A stretch of 64,000 bases of DNA, taken from positions 1,860,001 to 1,924,000 of the forward strand of contig CBDHCM010000006.1 in assembly GCA_965261105.1 (NCBI GenBank). Direction: 5' to 3'. The notes beneath the pieces are model-generated. The model saw nothing but the letters and a program-made list of their open reading frames with translations. It had not been told where the DNA came from and did no database searches. Shown here one piece after another: positions 24,142-31,937 of this stretch (position 1 is its first letter; each line of letters opens with the position of its first letter). The translations under genes and the position numbers were made by a program. Origin of the DNA: Aldehydirespirator sp965261105. GTDB taxonomy: Bacteria; Actinomycetota; Acidimicrobiia; Acidimicrobiales; Aldehydirespiratoraceae.

Positions 24142-25629
24142 ATGGCGTCTCTCGACGTTCTCATGGAAGGACAGCTCGCCGCGCAGTTGGTGCTACCCGA
24201 GTCCGGCTGGCCGGTCCTGCGGTACCGAGACTCGTACAGGCAGGCGTCGCTGGCCACGCCACTGTCGACGCTGTTCGTGCCCGACCGGGTCGAGCACTCC
24301 GGCGAGCCGCTGTCGAACTGGCTTCTGGGCCTCTTGCCCGACGACGATCGAGTGCTCGATTCGCTGCGCGAGCGTTACGGCACACAGAAGTCGCGTCCGC
24401 TGGATCTGCTCGGCACCCCGATCGGCGCCGACTGCGCAGGGGCTGTCCAGTTCTGCACACCCGGCCAGACCGCTGATCTGCTGGCAGGCCAGGGCGGGCT
24501 GCACCAAATGAGCGACGACGAGGTGCTCGACTGCCTCGACGAGATCCGCCGCGACCCCGCCTACAGACCCGAGGGGTATGACCCCGGTGGGGGTTTCAGC
24601 CTCGCCGGGATGCAACCCAAGATCGCTCTGCGGCGCACACCTGAGGGATGGGCGCTGCCGTGGGGTGCAGAGCCGACCAGCCACATCATCAAGATCACCC
24701 GCTCAGGGATCTATGACCATGAGGCGCTGATGGAGCACCTGACCATGACCACGGCCCGCAACCTCGGCATGCAGGTGCCGCAGACCGCTGTGATCCGCCG
24801 AGACGAACTCGAGGCGATCGTGGTGACCCGATACGACCGAGCTCGTCGCGGCGGGCACCTGGTGCGCATCCACCAGGAGGACCTGTGCCAGGCGTCGGGG
24901 CTGCACCCCGACTACAAGTACCAACGCGACGGCGGGCCGTCTCCCGCAGCTGCTGCGGCGCTGCTGAGAAGGGTCGCCGGGACAGCCGCCGCGGACGCGA
25001 TGGTGCGCCAGCTGCGGGACATGCTGATCCTGCAGTGGCTGGTGGTTCACAACGACGCTCACTCCAAGAACTTCTCGCTGCTGCTCGCCGGCGGGCGGCG
25101 CGCCCTCGCTCCGCTCTATGACGCCTGCACCTGGCTGCCATACCGGCGCAGACAGCCGATCCCCAAGCTACGGACCGCCATGAAGATCGGCCAGGACTAC
25201 CGCATCGGCAGCGCCGACCGCCCCAAGGCGCTCACCCGCACAGCTGACGCTCTCGGCCTAGACGGCCCAGCCACAGCGCGACGCTTCGAGGAGATGGCGA
25301 CCGGACTACCAGACGCCCTGCGTGAAGCGGTGGAGTCCCTGCCGGCGCGGGACCAGGATCTGCCCCCCGTCGGTCGCTACATCATCGAACAGACCCAACG
25401 CGCTCAAGGTTGCGAACAGATCGCGTCGCAGGCAATTCGACAGGCCACCCCCACGCGCCGGACCGCGGCGACATCGGGGAGGCGGGCCGGAGTGCAGCCG
25501 CAGCAGCGACCAGCAGCTCCGAGGACCTGTCAGCATCCCAGCCCCACCAAAGGCGGCCGACCCTGCGGCAAGCCGATCGGCCCTGCAGGCCGGTGCGGGG
25601 TGCCCGGCCACAACCCGGGCCGGGCCTAA
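24142..25629 (+). CDS. hipA: HipA-family Ser/Thr kinase toxin with an extra Cys/His-rich C-terminus
   Basis: 495 aa. HipA N-terminal domain (LSNWLLGLLPDDDRVLDSLR), Gly/Ser loop SLAGMQPKIAL, kinase core VPQTAVI...IVVTRYDR, catalytic VVHNDAHSKNFSL near residue 302 and the metal-binding PLYDACTWLPY. Family members phosphorylate glutamyl-tRNA synthetase and cause persistence. Normal HipA ends at about residue 430. Here 65 more residues follow, closing with CQHPSPTKGGRPC and RCGVPGH, spaced like a small zinc-binding knuckle. Directly downstream of hipB. Confidence 0.9.
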   Translation: MASLDVLMEGQLAAQLVLPESGWPVLRYRDSYRQASLATPLSTLFVPDRVEHSGEPLSNWLLGLLPDDDRVLDSLRERYGTQKSRPLDLLGTPIGADCAGAVQFCTPGQTADLLAGQGGLHQMSDDEVLDCLDEIRRDPAYRPEGYDPGGGFSLAGMQPKIALRRTPEGWALPWGAEPTSHIIKITRSGIYDHEALMEHLTMTTARNLGMQVPQTAVIRRDELEAIVVTRYDRARRGGHLVRIHQEDLCQASGLHPDYKYQRDGGPSPAAAAALLRRVAGTAAADAMVRQLRDMLILQWLVVHNDAHSKNFSLLLAGGRRALAPLYDACTWLPYRRRQPIPKLRTAMKIGQDYRIGSADRPKALTRTADALGLDGPATARRFEEMATGLPDALREAVESLPARDQDLPPVGRYIIEQTQRAQGCEQIASQAIRQATPTRRTAATSGRRAGVQPQQRPAAPRTCQHPSPTKGGRPCGKPIGPAGRCGVPGHNPGRA

Positions 25630-25758
25630 CCGGACGCTAGAGAGGCGCGGCTCAGACCCGTCCAGGTCCTGCCGCACGCCCGGGGCTTCGCGTGCCGAGC
25701 TGCGGCCGCGGTGAACCCGGCCTCCCGAAGGCGAGCCACCGCGCGAGCCGGTGCGAGG

Positions 25759-26190
25759 TCACAGGTGCGTGACGTCCAACCCCGTACTGTCGCCGAGACA
25801 CTCAGCCACGATCCGTCTGTGGCATTCCTCGGGCCGCAGTTCATAACACAGCAGCGCGGTGCGGCGCTCTTCGACGCTGGCTGCTGCCGCTGCCAGAGCT
25901 TCTTGCTGGGTGTCGAGATACTCGCTGAATCCGTCCCAGTCGTAGTGCCCGCTCTCTCGAAGGCCGTCGAGGATCTCCGCTGGTGTCCCGAGGCGAGCAT
26001 CGTGGAGGTAGCCCATCCCGAGCGTCTCACACGTCAAGCCGAGTTTGGTCTTGGACAAGCCCGGCCGGCGGCTCTGTGGCCTCAAGCGCACATCGAACAG
26101 CTGCTCAACTCCCGCATCTGCCAGCAGCCGGAACACTTCAAGGGGCTGCCGCTTCTCGTATCCGATGGTGAACACACTTGGACGGCTCAT
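25759..26190 (-). CDS. DUF488-family protein
   Basis: 143 aa from ATG 26190. Typical DUF488 signatures: VFTIGYEKRQPLEVFRLL, LFDVRLRPQSRRPGLSKT and LLCYELRPEECHRRIVAE, with the conserved D-V-R, Cys and C-H-R positions. The family's activity is not established; members often lie in accessory islands. The start overlaps the stop of the upstream gene by one base (TGATG), so the two are translationally coupled. Confidence 0.85.
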   Translation of the reverse strand: MSRPSVFTIGYEKRQPLEVFRLLADAGVEQLFDVRLRPQSRRPGLSKTKLGLTCETLGMGYLHDARLGTPAEILDGLRESGHYDWDGFSEYLDTQQEALAAAAASVEERRTALLCYELRPEECHRRIVAECLGDSTGLDVTHL

Positions 26191-26645
26191 CACAGAGTCA
26201 CCAGGTCCAGGTCGCCGACAGCCTCCGAAGGCAACGCGAACGCCACCTTCGCTTTGGCCCACTTGTCACGCGGTTCCTCTACCAGCGCTGCGCGCATTCT
26301 GCTCGTATTTTCCCACTTGGGGCCGCCCTTTCGCTTGCAGTAATCGGCTAGGTGCACAACGGTTCGATCTCGCTCGGTCTTGCGTGCAATGTCTCCGTGT
26401 TCAGTGACCGTTCGTAGGACGATCGCTGTGAAGGGAGCGCGCCTCGTCACCGGCATGGTGGGCAGCGGAGCGAATCCAAGAACCCACGTCACATATCCCT
26501 CCCCGACACCGGACCAGCGAAGCCCTACCAGGGTGATGTCCTCAACAACGGCCAGCCTCACGGCATACCAGCCGTCCTGCCGGGTGATCTGCCCAAGGAC
26601 TGGGCGGCCTCTGATGCGCTGCGGCGCGAGCAGATGATCGCTGAC
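26190..26645 (-). CDS. Hypothetical protein coupled to DUF488
   Basis: About 151 aa if the GTG at 26645 is the start; the ORF is open further upstream. I recognise no family. The middle looks like a compact beta-rich domain (WYAVRLAVVEDITLVGLRWS, YVTWVLGFAPLP) followed by a basic helical end (HLADYCKRKGGPKWENTSRM, KWAKAKVAFALPSE). One-base overlap with the DUF488 gene supports a functional pair. Its 5' part overlaps an ORF on the other strand, so either the start is further in or one of the two ORFs is a relic. Confidence 0.55.
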   Translation of the reverse strand, partial: VSDHLLAPQRIRGRPVLGQITRQDGWYAVRLAVVEDITLVGLRWSGVGEGYVTWVLGFAPLPTMPVTRRAPFTAIVLRTVTEHGDIARKTERDRTVVHLADYCKRKGGPKWENTSRMRAALVEEPRDKWAKAKVAFALPSEAVGDLDLVTL

Positions 26646-26930
26646 GCGCCCCGGCGTTGGCGGTGGTGGCATCGTGTCGGGCCGCGGCGCTTCGACATCG
26701 CCAAGATCGCCGCGGTCGTGCACAGCCTGTGTGACCGCGACGGCGTTGACCTGCCGGCGTGGGTGCGGCGCCATCGTGCCAGCCGGCCGGTCCCGTTGAC
26801 CGACGGGCGCCTGGAGCCGACGCCGTGGACAACACAGCTGATGGCACAGGCGCCGTCGGCCTGCGCGGCACACAATGTCTGGTTCGACGCTCGCAGCCTC
26901 GACGACTACCGGGTGCATGGCTTCCGCTGA
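26634..26930 (+). CDS. Hypothetical protein paired with a nucleotidyltransferase (5' end probably lost)
   Basis: 98 codons from ATG 26634, and the same frame stays open for about 60 more codons upstream without a start (PYQGDVLNNGQPHGIPAVLP and DLPKDWAASDALRREQ look like real protein). So a longer gene was probably truncated. Content: RRWRWWHRVGPRRFDIAKIA, SLCDRDGVDLPAWVRRH, MAQAPSACAAHNVWF. No known domain. The next gene starts 14 bp before its stop, an arrangement usual for toxin-antitoxin pairs. Confidence 0.45.
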   Translation: MIADAPRRWRWWHRVGPRRFDIAKIAAVVHSLCDRDGVDLPAWVRRHRASRPVPLTDGRLEPTPWTTQLMAQAPSACAAHNVWFDARSLDDYRVHGFR

Positions 26931-27513
26931 GCCCGACACCCCAGCTGCGTTCAACGCGGCGCAGATGCTGGGCTATCTCGCCGAGGTCGATGAACTGCTG
27001 GTCAAAGCAGGAACGACCCACGAGCTGCATCTGTACGTCGCCGGCGGTGCCGTGATCGCTGCCAAGACGGACTCGAGGCTCACCGGCGACATCGACGTCG
27101 TCTCAGAGGGGATGACGCCATAGTTGCGGGCCGCGGCCAAAGAGGTAAGCCAACGCCATCGCGGCCTGAGGCCCGACTGGCTCAACGACGGCGCCAAACT
27201 CAAACGCGTCAACGTCGCGTTGGAGCCCGAGCGCATCTTCACCGGCCGCCGCCTCATCGTCGACTCCGCCGGAGACCGCTATGTGCTCGCCATGAAGCTC
27301 GTCAGCCATCGCCAGGTAGACGAGGCCGACTGCGAGATCCTCATCCGTGCGCTCGGCATCCGCAGCCCGGCCGAACTGCTGGACCTAATCGAACAGGCCA
27401 TCCCCGCGCAACACCGAAGCCCCGCTGCGGCGCACTTCGCCGCCGACCGGCTCGACAACGCGTACCGCTCCAGGCGAAGACCCCGACGATCCGGTGGAGG
27501 CCGAACCTTGTAG
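26917..27513 (+). pseudogene. DUF6036/AbiEii-like nucleotidyltransferase, split by an in-frame amber codon
   Basis: Starts ATG 26917 (MASAEPDTPAAFNAAQML). Nucleotidyltransferase hallmark: HLYVAGGAVIAAKTDSRLTG followed by DIDVVSEGM (Gly-Gly helix, then D-x-D). The frame then meets TAG at 27121-27123 and goes on in the same frame as LRAAAKEVSQRHRGLRPDWL and PERIFTGRRLIVDSAGDRY, down to a stop at 27513. The two halves make one protein of about 198 aa. A single G-to-T change (GAG to TAG) would explain it. Amber readthrough or a second start (TTG 27124) cannot be excluded. Confidence 0.7.
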
Positions 27514-28184
27514 ACGAATCCACGGCGTCGCGGGCTCAGCAGGTCGCCGTCCTCGCCGGCCACCACATAGCGTTGGAGACAGGCCACGGCTCTGCTCAAC
27601 TCGGCCGACGGCGTTGCCTGTCGTTCGCAAAAGCGCAACCGGTGGAGCTGCGAGCGGGCCGGCGCCAGGCGTTGCTGCGTGACGGCGTCAGGTGTGTGTG
27701 TCAGGCGGCGTGCGTTCGCCAGCGTTCATGCGCGTTCGCCAGCGTTCACGTGCGTGCGTGAGCGTTCACGTGCTCTTGGGATTGTTGTGGTAGCGACGGC
27801 ACCCAAGAGGGAGGGCGCAGCACAGATGACCGATCTCGCCGACACCAGCCCACACAGCTGTGCACGGCCCGAGGCTTCGGCGCAGGTGCCCGCGGCTTTG
27901 GGGCATCGGGTGGAGCTGGGGTCATTGGACCAGCACGCCCCCGGCAGCTGCGTCTGCGCCGTCGACGAGCCCCGTTGTGGCTCACTGACAACTTCTCAAA
28001 GATCGGTCCAACAGCGTGCGGAGGCTGGTTCGATTCACAACAGCGTCACCGCGTCGAACCCAGACACAGAACACCACAGCAGAGCCGCAGCCCGATGCGA
28101 GGTGCCCTGCCGGCACAACAAGGCGCCGGGGTGCACCGTCGCTAACCGAAGCCCCCATAGGCCGCGACTGTGAGGGGAGTTGAG
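27514..28184. other. Gene-poor stretch with short repeats
   Basis: 671 bp with no ORF I would defend on either strand. A minus-strand stretch (27500-27638) reads as protein-like (AVACLQRYVVAGEDGDLLSP) and may be a relic. A 20-bp tandem repeat sits at 27712-27771. Confidence 0.5.
27712..27771. repeat. 20-bp tandem repeat, three copies
   Basis: Unit GCGTTCGCCAGCGTTCACGT at 27712, 27732 and 27752; the first two copies differ at two bases, the third is more diverged (GCGTGCGTGAGCGTTCACGT). It lies in a non-coding part of the island. Confidence 0.8.
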
Positions 28185-28382
28185 ATGTCATCGAGGGTTT
28201 CCACCGAGGCCATGTTGCGCGTGCCCGACGTGCTCGACCGCGTCGGCGTCAGCCGCCGAACGCTGTGTCGTTGGCGCGCGGATGGAACGTTCCCCCAAGC
28301 CCTAAGGCTGGGCGCGAACTCGATCGGCTGGCCCCGTCATGTCGTCGACGAGTGGCTCGCCAACCGGCCCGCCGCCGCATGA
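28185..28382 (+). CDS. AlpA/excisionase-like HTH protein
   Basis: 65 aa from ATG 28185 (GGGGAG upstream). MerR-like winged helix: MLRVPDVLDRVGVSRRTLCR, WRADGTFPQALRLGANSIGW, HVVDEWLANRP, the pattern of phage AlpA regulators and excisionases. In P4-like elements such proteins activate int and act as directionality factor. Its presence fits an integrative element, although here int lies 13 kb away and is truncated. Confidence 0.85.
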   Translation: MSSRVSTEAMLRVPDVLDRVGVSRRTLCRWRADGTFPQALRLGANSIGWPRHVVDEWLANRPAAA

Positions 28383-28733
28383 CCTGCCCCTAGGTACCCC
28401 GGCGTGTGCAACGACCGAGGCGCCGGAGAATGCCCGACGTCCGACACCACCTCGTCGATCGCCTGCTGCCACACACCGACGGCGTCGGTTCCGCCGCTGG
28501 TGCAGTCGGTGTGTTTGTCACTTGGTGCCGCGCCGACGGCATGGAACCGAATCGGTCGCTCCAGGGCCGGCCGGGCGGGCACGACGCCCAGCGTAGGCGC
28601 CTGCGGTCCCGGCACCCCAGTCCCGGCGCAGAGTGCTGCCAGTTCCGTTCGCTGGCGAGCCCGCTCCGCCGGTCCGCGCCCCGCGGAGCGTCAGCGCGCC
28701 ACGAGCCGGTGCGCGTGTCGGGAGCTCGGGATG
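28383..28733. other. Intergenic stretch, nothing recognised
   Basis: 351 bp between the AlpA-like gene and the convergent binding-protein pseudogene. ORFs here look like reading-frame noise in GC-rich DNA. No clear terminator, RNA gene or repeat is seen. Confidence 0.4.
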
Positions 28734-30027
28734 CTACGGCGTGTAGGTGAACACGATGTTGTGCATGCTGGCCTCTACGTTGTCCTCTCCGCCGAGGTTC
28801 TGGACCACGGTGAGGCGGGCCGCGCCGCAGTCGCCGAAGTCGTCGCAGTTGAGTGTGCCGACCAGTCCGCTGTAGTCCCGCACGCCGGTCAGGTGGTCGC
28901 GGACGCCCTGGCGATCGATCACCAGGTTGCCGTTCTTGACCCTTGAGGCCGCGGCGATGGCGTCGAGCAGCAGCGTGGTCGCGTCGTAGCCGAACACCCA
29001 GAACGGCGACGACGGGCTCTCTCCATGAAGCGACTCATAGGCGGCGAGGAAGCCGGCCCCGCTGCGGCCCGTGCTCTGGTTGACGTTGGCGCCCAAACGC
29101 CGGTCCGGGCCCGAGAAGTAGATGCCCGTGGTCTGGGGCAGCGCCAAGTAGTTGGTGTTCAACAGGCTGTCGGCAGTCACCAGCACGGTGTCCTCGAGGC
29201 CCGGCACGCCCGGCGCCTGGTCGGCCACAAAGTCGCCGGCGGGCTCAAAGATCGGGAAGAACAGCGCCCCGGGGCGACCGGCCCCGATCTCGGTGAGCGC
29301 CGGAACCATGTCGGTGTCGTCCTTGTTGACCGCAGACAAGCCGGTGATCGTGCCGCCCGCGGCCTCGAAGGCATCGGCGAGGCCTGGGCCAGACCCTGGG
29401 TGTAGGGGTCGCCGTCATGGATGGCAGCCGCGGTGGCGAGACCCAGCTCGCCCACCACGAACGCGGCCATGGCCGCACCTTGGTGCAAGTCGTTGGTGGT
29501 GGTGCGGTAGTAGCCGACGCTGTAGTTGGGGCCCGGGTTACCGACCAGGTCCGACGTGAGCGCAGGAGAGGTGTTGCCGCCGGAGATCAGCACCATGCCC
29601 GCGTCGGTGATCAGCGGGGCCGCAGCCACCACCGCACCCGAACACGACGTGCCGATCACACCGACCACATCCTCGTCAGCCGCGATGGTCTGGGCCTCGG
29701 CCTGGCCGCCGTCGTTGGAGCACAGATCGTCGAGACTGGCACCCAGTTCCACATCGAAGCCGTGGATCGGCCCGTAGTCGTCCACCGCGATCCGGGCGGC
29801 CCGATCGATCGGCAAGCCAAAAAAGGCCACGTCACCCGTGATGGTGTTGAGCGAACGGATCTGAATGGCGTCACCCTCCTCCACCTCCACGACACCCAAA
29901 GAGCCGCCACCCAGCGCGCCAGCAGCGCCGCCGATATCAGCGCCCCCATCACCGCCGCAAGCCGCCACGATGACGGCGAAAGCAGGGCACCCAACGCCGC
30001 GGTCCGCGATCGCCGACGACCGATCAT
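28734..30027 (-). pseudogene. LivJ-type branched-chain amino-acid ABC binding protein, two frameshifts
   Basis: Reading on the minus strand: start ATG 30027, MIGRRRSRTAALGALL, then the frame must change near 29985 to continue FAVIVAACGGDGGADIGG (lipobox VAAC). The body follows: SLNTITGDVAFFGLPIDRAA, VVGVIGTSCSGAVVAAAPLI, MVLISGGNTSPALT and YTQGLAQ. Near 29385 a second shift is needed to reach the rest (DAFEAAGG, DTDMVPALTEI, FWVFGYDATTLLLDAIA, HNIVFTYTP). Together about 430 aa, a normal Peripla_BP_6 protein. Two single-base lesions mean a dead gene, unless they are assembly errors. No permease or ATPase partner is nearby. Confidence 0.82.
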
Positions 30028-30105
30028 CGGGTCGCGCCGACATTGACGACCATGATCGGCTTACGGACGGCGCAGCCGCTCGTCGCCTGCCATCGGATCA
30101 ACCGA

Positions 30106-30315
30106 TCACGCACGCGTTGACCAACTCGCCGAGGCCCTCGAAAGCTCTCCCCCTACCTTCATCGACAGCAGCAAGACGAACGGCAGCGTGACCACGCCAT
30201 AGAGTACAGCCGCCGCCACGGCGCCACAGGACCGCCTCCCCTGCCGCGGCGATCCCGCGGCGGCTACCTGGGCGACCGCACTGATCTCAAAGCGTGCCTC
30301 GGTCGCCGACGACAT
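30106..30315 (-). CDS. Possible small single-span membrane protein
   Basis: 69 aa. One hydrophobic stretch, about residues 31-52 (CGAVAAAVLYGVVTLPFVLL), flanked by charged ends. No homology recognised. It could be a decayed piece; it stands 78 bp before the start of the binding-protein pseudogene on the same strand. Apart from it, 30028-30402 contains only the arm-type motif at 30334. Confidence 0.25.
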   Translation of the reverse strand: MSSATEARFEISAVAQVAAAGSPRQGRRSCGAVAAAVLYGVVTLPFVLLLSMKVGGELSRASASWSTRA

Positions 30316-30333
30316 CAGCCTTCGACATACTCA

Positions 30334-30344
30334 AAGTGGTAACA
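30334..30344 (+). promoter_or_regulatory. Possible integrase arm-type site, copy 3 (right end of island)
   Basis: AGTGGTAACAG, identical to the core of 14114-14124 at the left end and 58 bp from the tRNA attachment sequence. An 11-base match at both ends of the same island is unlikely to be chance. Confidence 0.5.
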
Positions 30345-30402
30345 GCTTCGGAATGATCACATATAACCCCACGTCAAAGCCTATTTCTGACACCACGAAA
30401 AG

Positions 30403-30486
30403 TGCCCGGAGAGGGATTCGAACCCTCACACCCTCGCGGGCGGCGGATTTTGAGTCCGCTGCGTCTGCCTGTTCCGCCATCCGGGC
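30403..30486 (-). tRNA. tRNA-Leu (anticodon CAA)
   Basis: 84 nt. Acceptor stem GCCCGGA pairs with TCCGGGC; anticodon arm GCGGA-CTCAAAA-TCCGC with anticodon CAA; a long variable arm typical of Leu (CGCCCGCGAGGGTGT region); T-arm GAGGGTTCGAATCCCTC. Discriminator A; CCA is not encoded. It decodes UUG. Its 3' end is the right attachment site of the island, and the gene remains intact. Confidence 0.97.
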
Positions 30487-30727
30487 CGGATTCCGGGAAG
30501 CCTATAGGCGACCTCCTGGGCCAGTCGCGGGCCGGGCTCACGGGTCGCACACTGCGCCGCGACGTCTAGCCTGTGGGGTCTTGCGGCCCGGGTGGCGGCC
30601 CGTCTAGGAATCGAGCCCACACTGCCATGAGCAACTGCCCTGAAACGCCAACGGGTCGCAGAGAGTCTGAACTAGAGCCAGCCCGGAGCATCGGCGGGTC
30701 CAGAATCGCGATCAGGGGGATCCACCA

Positions 30728-31903
30728 GTGATCGTCTTCATGTATCCGGGCCAAGGCTCGCAACGGCCCGGCATGGGCGAGGCCTGGATCGATCATCCCT
30801 CGTGGGAGCTGGTTGCGGAAGCGTCCGAGGTCACCGACCGCGACGTGGCCCGCCTGCTGCTCACCGCCGACGCCGAGGAGCTGACCGAGACCCGCAACAG
30901 TCAACTGTCCACGTTCGTCATGTCGATGGTGACGCTCGACGCGGTGACCCGGCTCGGAACCGAGGCCGCCGGCCACGCCGGCCACAGCCTCGGCGAATAC
31001 TCGGCGCTGACCGCGTCGGGTGTGCTCGACTTCGGCGACGCGGTGGCGCTGGTGGCCGAGCGGGGCGACGCCATGCAGGCCGCGGCCGACGAGCGCGAGG
31101 GCACGATGGCTGCCGTCCTCGGCCTCGACGACGACGACGTGCAGATCGCCTGCAGCCGCGCCCCCGGCGAGGTGTGGCTGGCCAACCACAACGCCCCCGG
31201 CCAGGCCGTGATCGCGGGCACGCCCGAAGCCATCGACACAGCCGCGGCCATAGCCCGCGAACTCGGCGCCAAGCGGGTCATGCCCCTGCAAGTTGGCGGC
31301 GCCTTCCACACGCCGTTCATGGCGCCCGCAAGGGACCGGCTCGCCAAAGCCATCGACCGCACCGAGTTCCGCGACCCGCAGGGCACTGTCGTGGCCAACG
31401 TCGACGGGGCCGCCCACAGCCGCGGGCCCGACTGGCCGGACCTGCTAAAGGCCCAGCTCACCAGCCCTGTCAGGTGGCGCCAGACGCTCATGACGCTCAG
31501 CGACGCCGGGTTCGCCACCTATGTGGAGCTGGGTCCCGGCGACGTGCTGGGACGCCTCGTCAAGCGCACCCTCAAGGGAACCCGGCCCCTGTCGGTGGCC
31601 GTGCCCGAGGATCTCGACAACCTGCTCGAAGCACTGGCCGCCACCCCGGCCCGCGCGGCCGCCGCCATCGAGGGCGAGCACCTCTTCGCCACGGAGAGGC
31701 TGGTCGTGAGTCCCGCCAACGGCGTCTTCCAGGCCGGTGACGGCATCGTTGCCGGGGCCCCGGTCGGCGTCGGCCATCTGATCGGCCGGGTGGGCGACCA
31801 CGACGTCCGCAGCCCCTTCGCGGGCGAGCTGATGGGAATCCTCGCGCTGGAAGGCGAGCGGGTGACGGCCAGCCAGCCGATCGCCTGGCTGAGAACGAAC
31901 TGA
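30728..31903 (+). CDS. fabD: Malonyl-CoA:ACP transacylase with C-terminal lipoyl/biotinyl-like domain
   Basis: 391 aa. Residues 1 to about 295 are FabD: MYPGQGSQRPGMG, nucleophile motif GHSLGEYSAL, GAFHTPFM (catalytic His) and VELGPGDVLGRL. It loads malonyl onto ACP. FabD normally ends near 310; here about 75 residues form a single-hybrid-like domain: RLVVSPANGVFQAGDGIV, then VRSPFAGELMGILALEGERV and TASQPIAWLR. This matches the two halves of a biotinyl/lipoyl barrel, but the A-M-K-M loop with the modified Lys is replaced by LIGRVGDHD, so it cannot be biotinylated. GTG start at 30728. First gene of the fab operon. Confidence 0.95.
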   Translation: MIVFMYPGQGSQRPGMGEAWIDHPSWELVAEASEVTDRDVARLLLTADAEELTETRNSQLSTFVMSMVTLDAVTRLGTEAAGHAGHSLGEYSALTASGVLDFGDAVALVAERGDAMQAAADEREGTMAAVLGLDDDDVQIACSRAPGEVWLANHNAPGQAVIAGTPEAIDTAAAIARELGAKRVMPLQVGGAFHTPFMAPARDRLAKAIDRTEFRDPQGTVVANVDGAAHSRGPDWPDLLKAQLTSPVRWRQTLMTLSDAGFATYVELGPGDVLGRLVKRTLKGTRPLSVAVPEDLDNLLEALAATPARAAAAIEGEHLFATERLVVSPANGVFQAGDGIVAGAPVGVGHLIGRVGDHDVRSPFAGELMGILALEGERVTASQPIAWLRTN

Positions 31904-31937
31904 TGGGATCGACCAAGAGCTATGTAGGGGGGATCTG

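Larger units (their letters stand above)
13957..30402. mobile_element. Genomic island inserted at tRNA-Leu(CAA), about 16.4 kb
   Basis: Left boundary: a degenerate copy of the tRNA-Leu 3' end (13957-13981). Right boundary: the same sequence as part of the intact tRNA-Leu gene (30402-30426), direct orientation, 22 of 25 bases equal. An 11-bp motif AGTGGTAACAG recurs near both ends. Content is accessory: chimeric integrase, IS3, ISL3 split by a Tn554-like transposon, HipBA, AlpA-like regulator, and several pseudogenes. Core genes resume on both sides. The integrase is broken, so current mobility is unlikely. The mismatches mean the left att site has decayed or belongs to an older event. Confidence 0.7.

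Noticed and set aside
27679..28173. 164-codon plus-strand ORF in the island
   Set aside because: Composition is irregular, it runs through the 20-bp repeat, and no motif or ribosome binding site supports it.
28404..28946. 180-codon plus-strand ORF
   Set aside because: Its second half is the antisense of the binding-protein pseudogene; the first half shows no motif.
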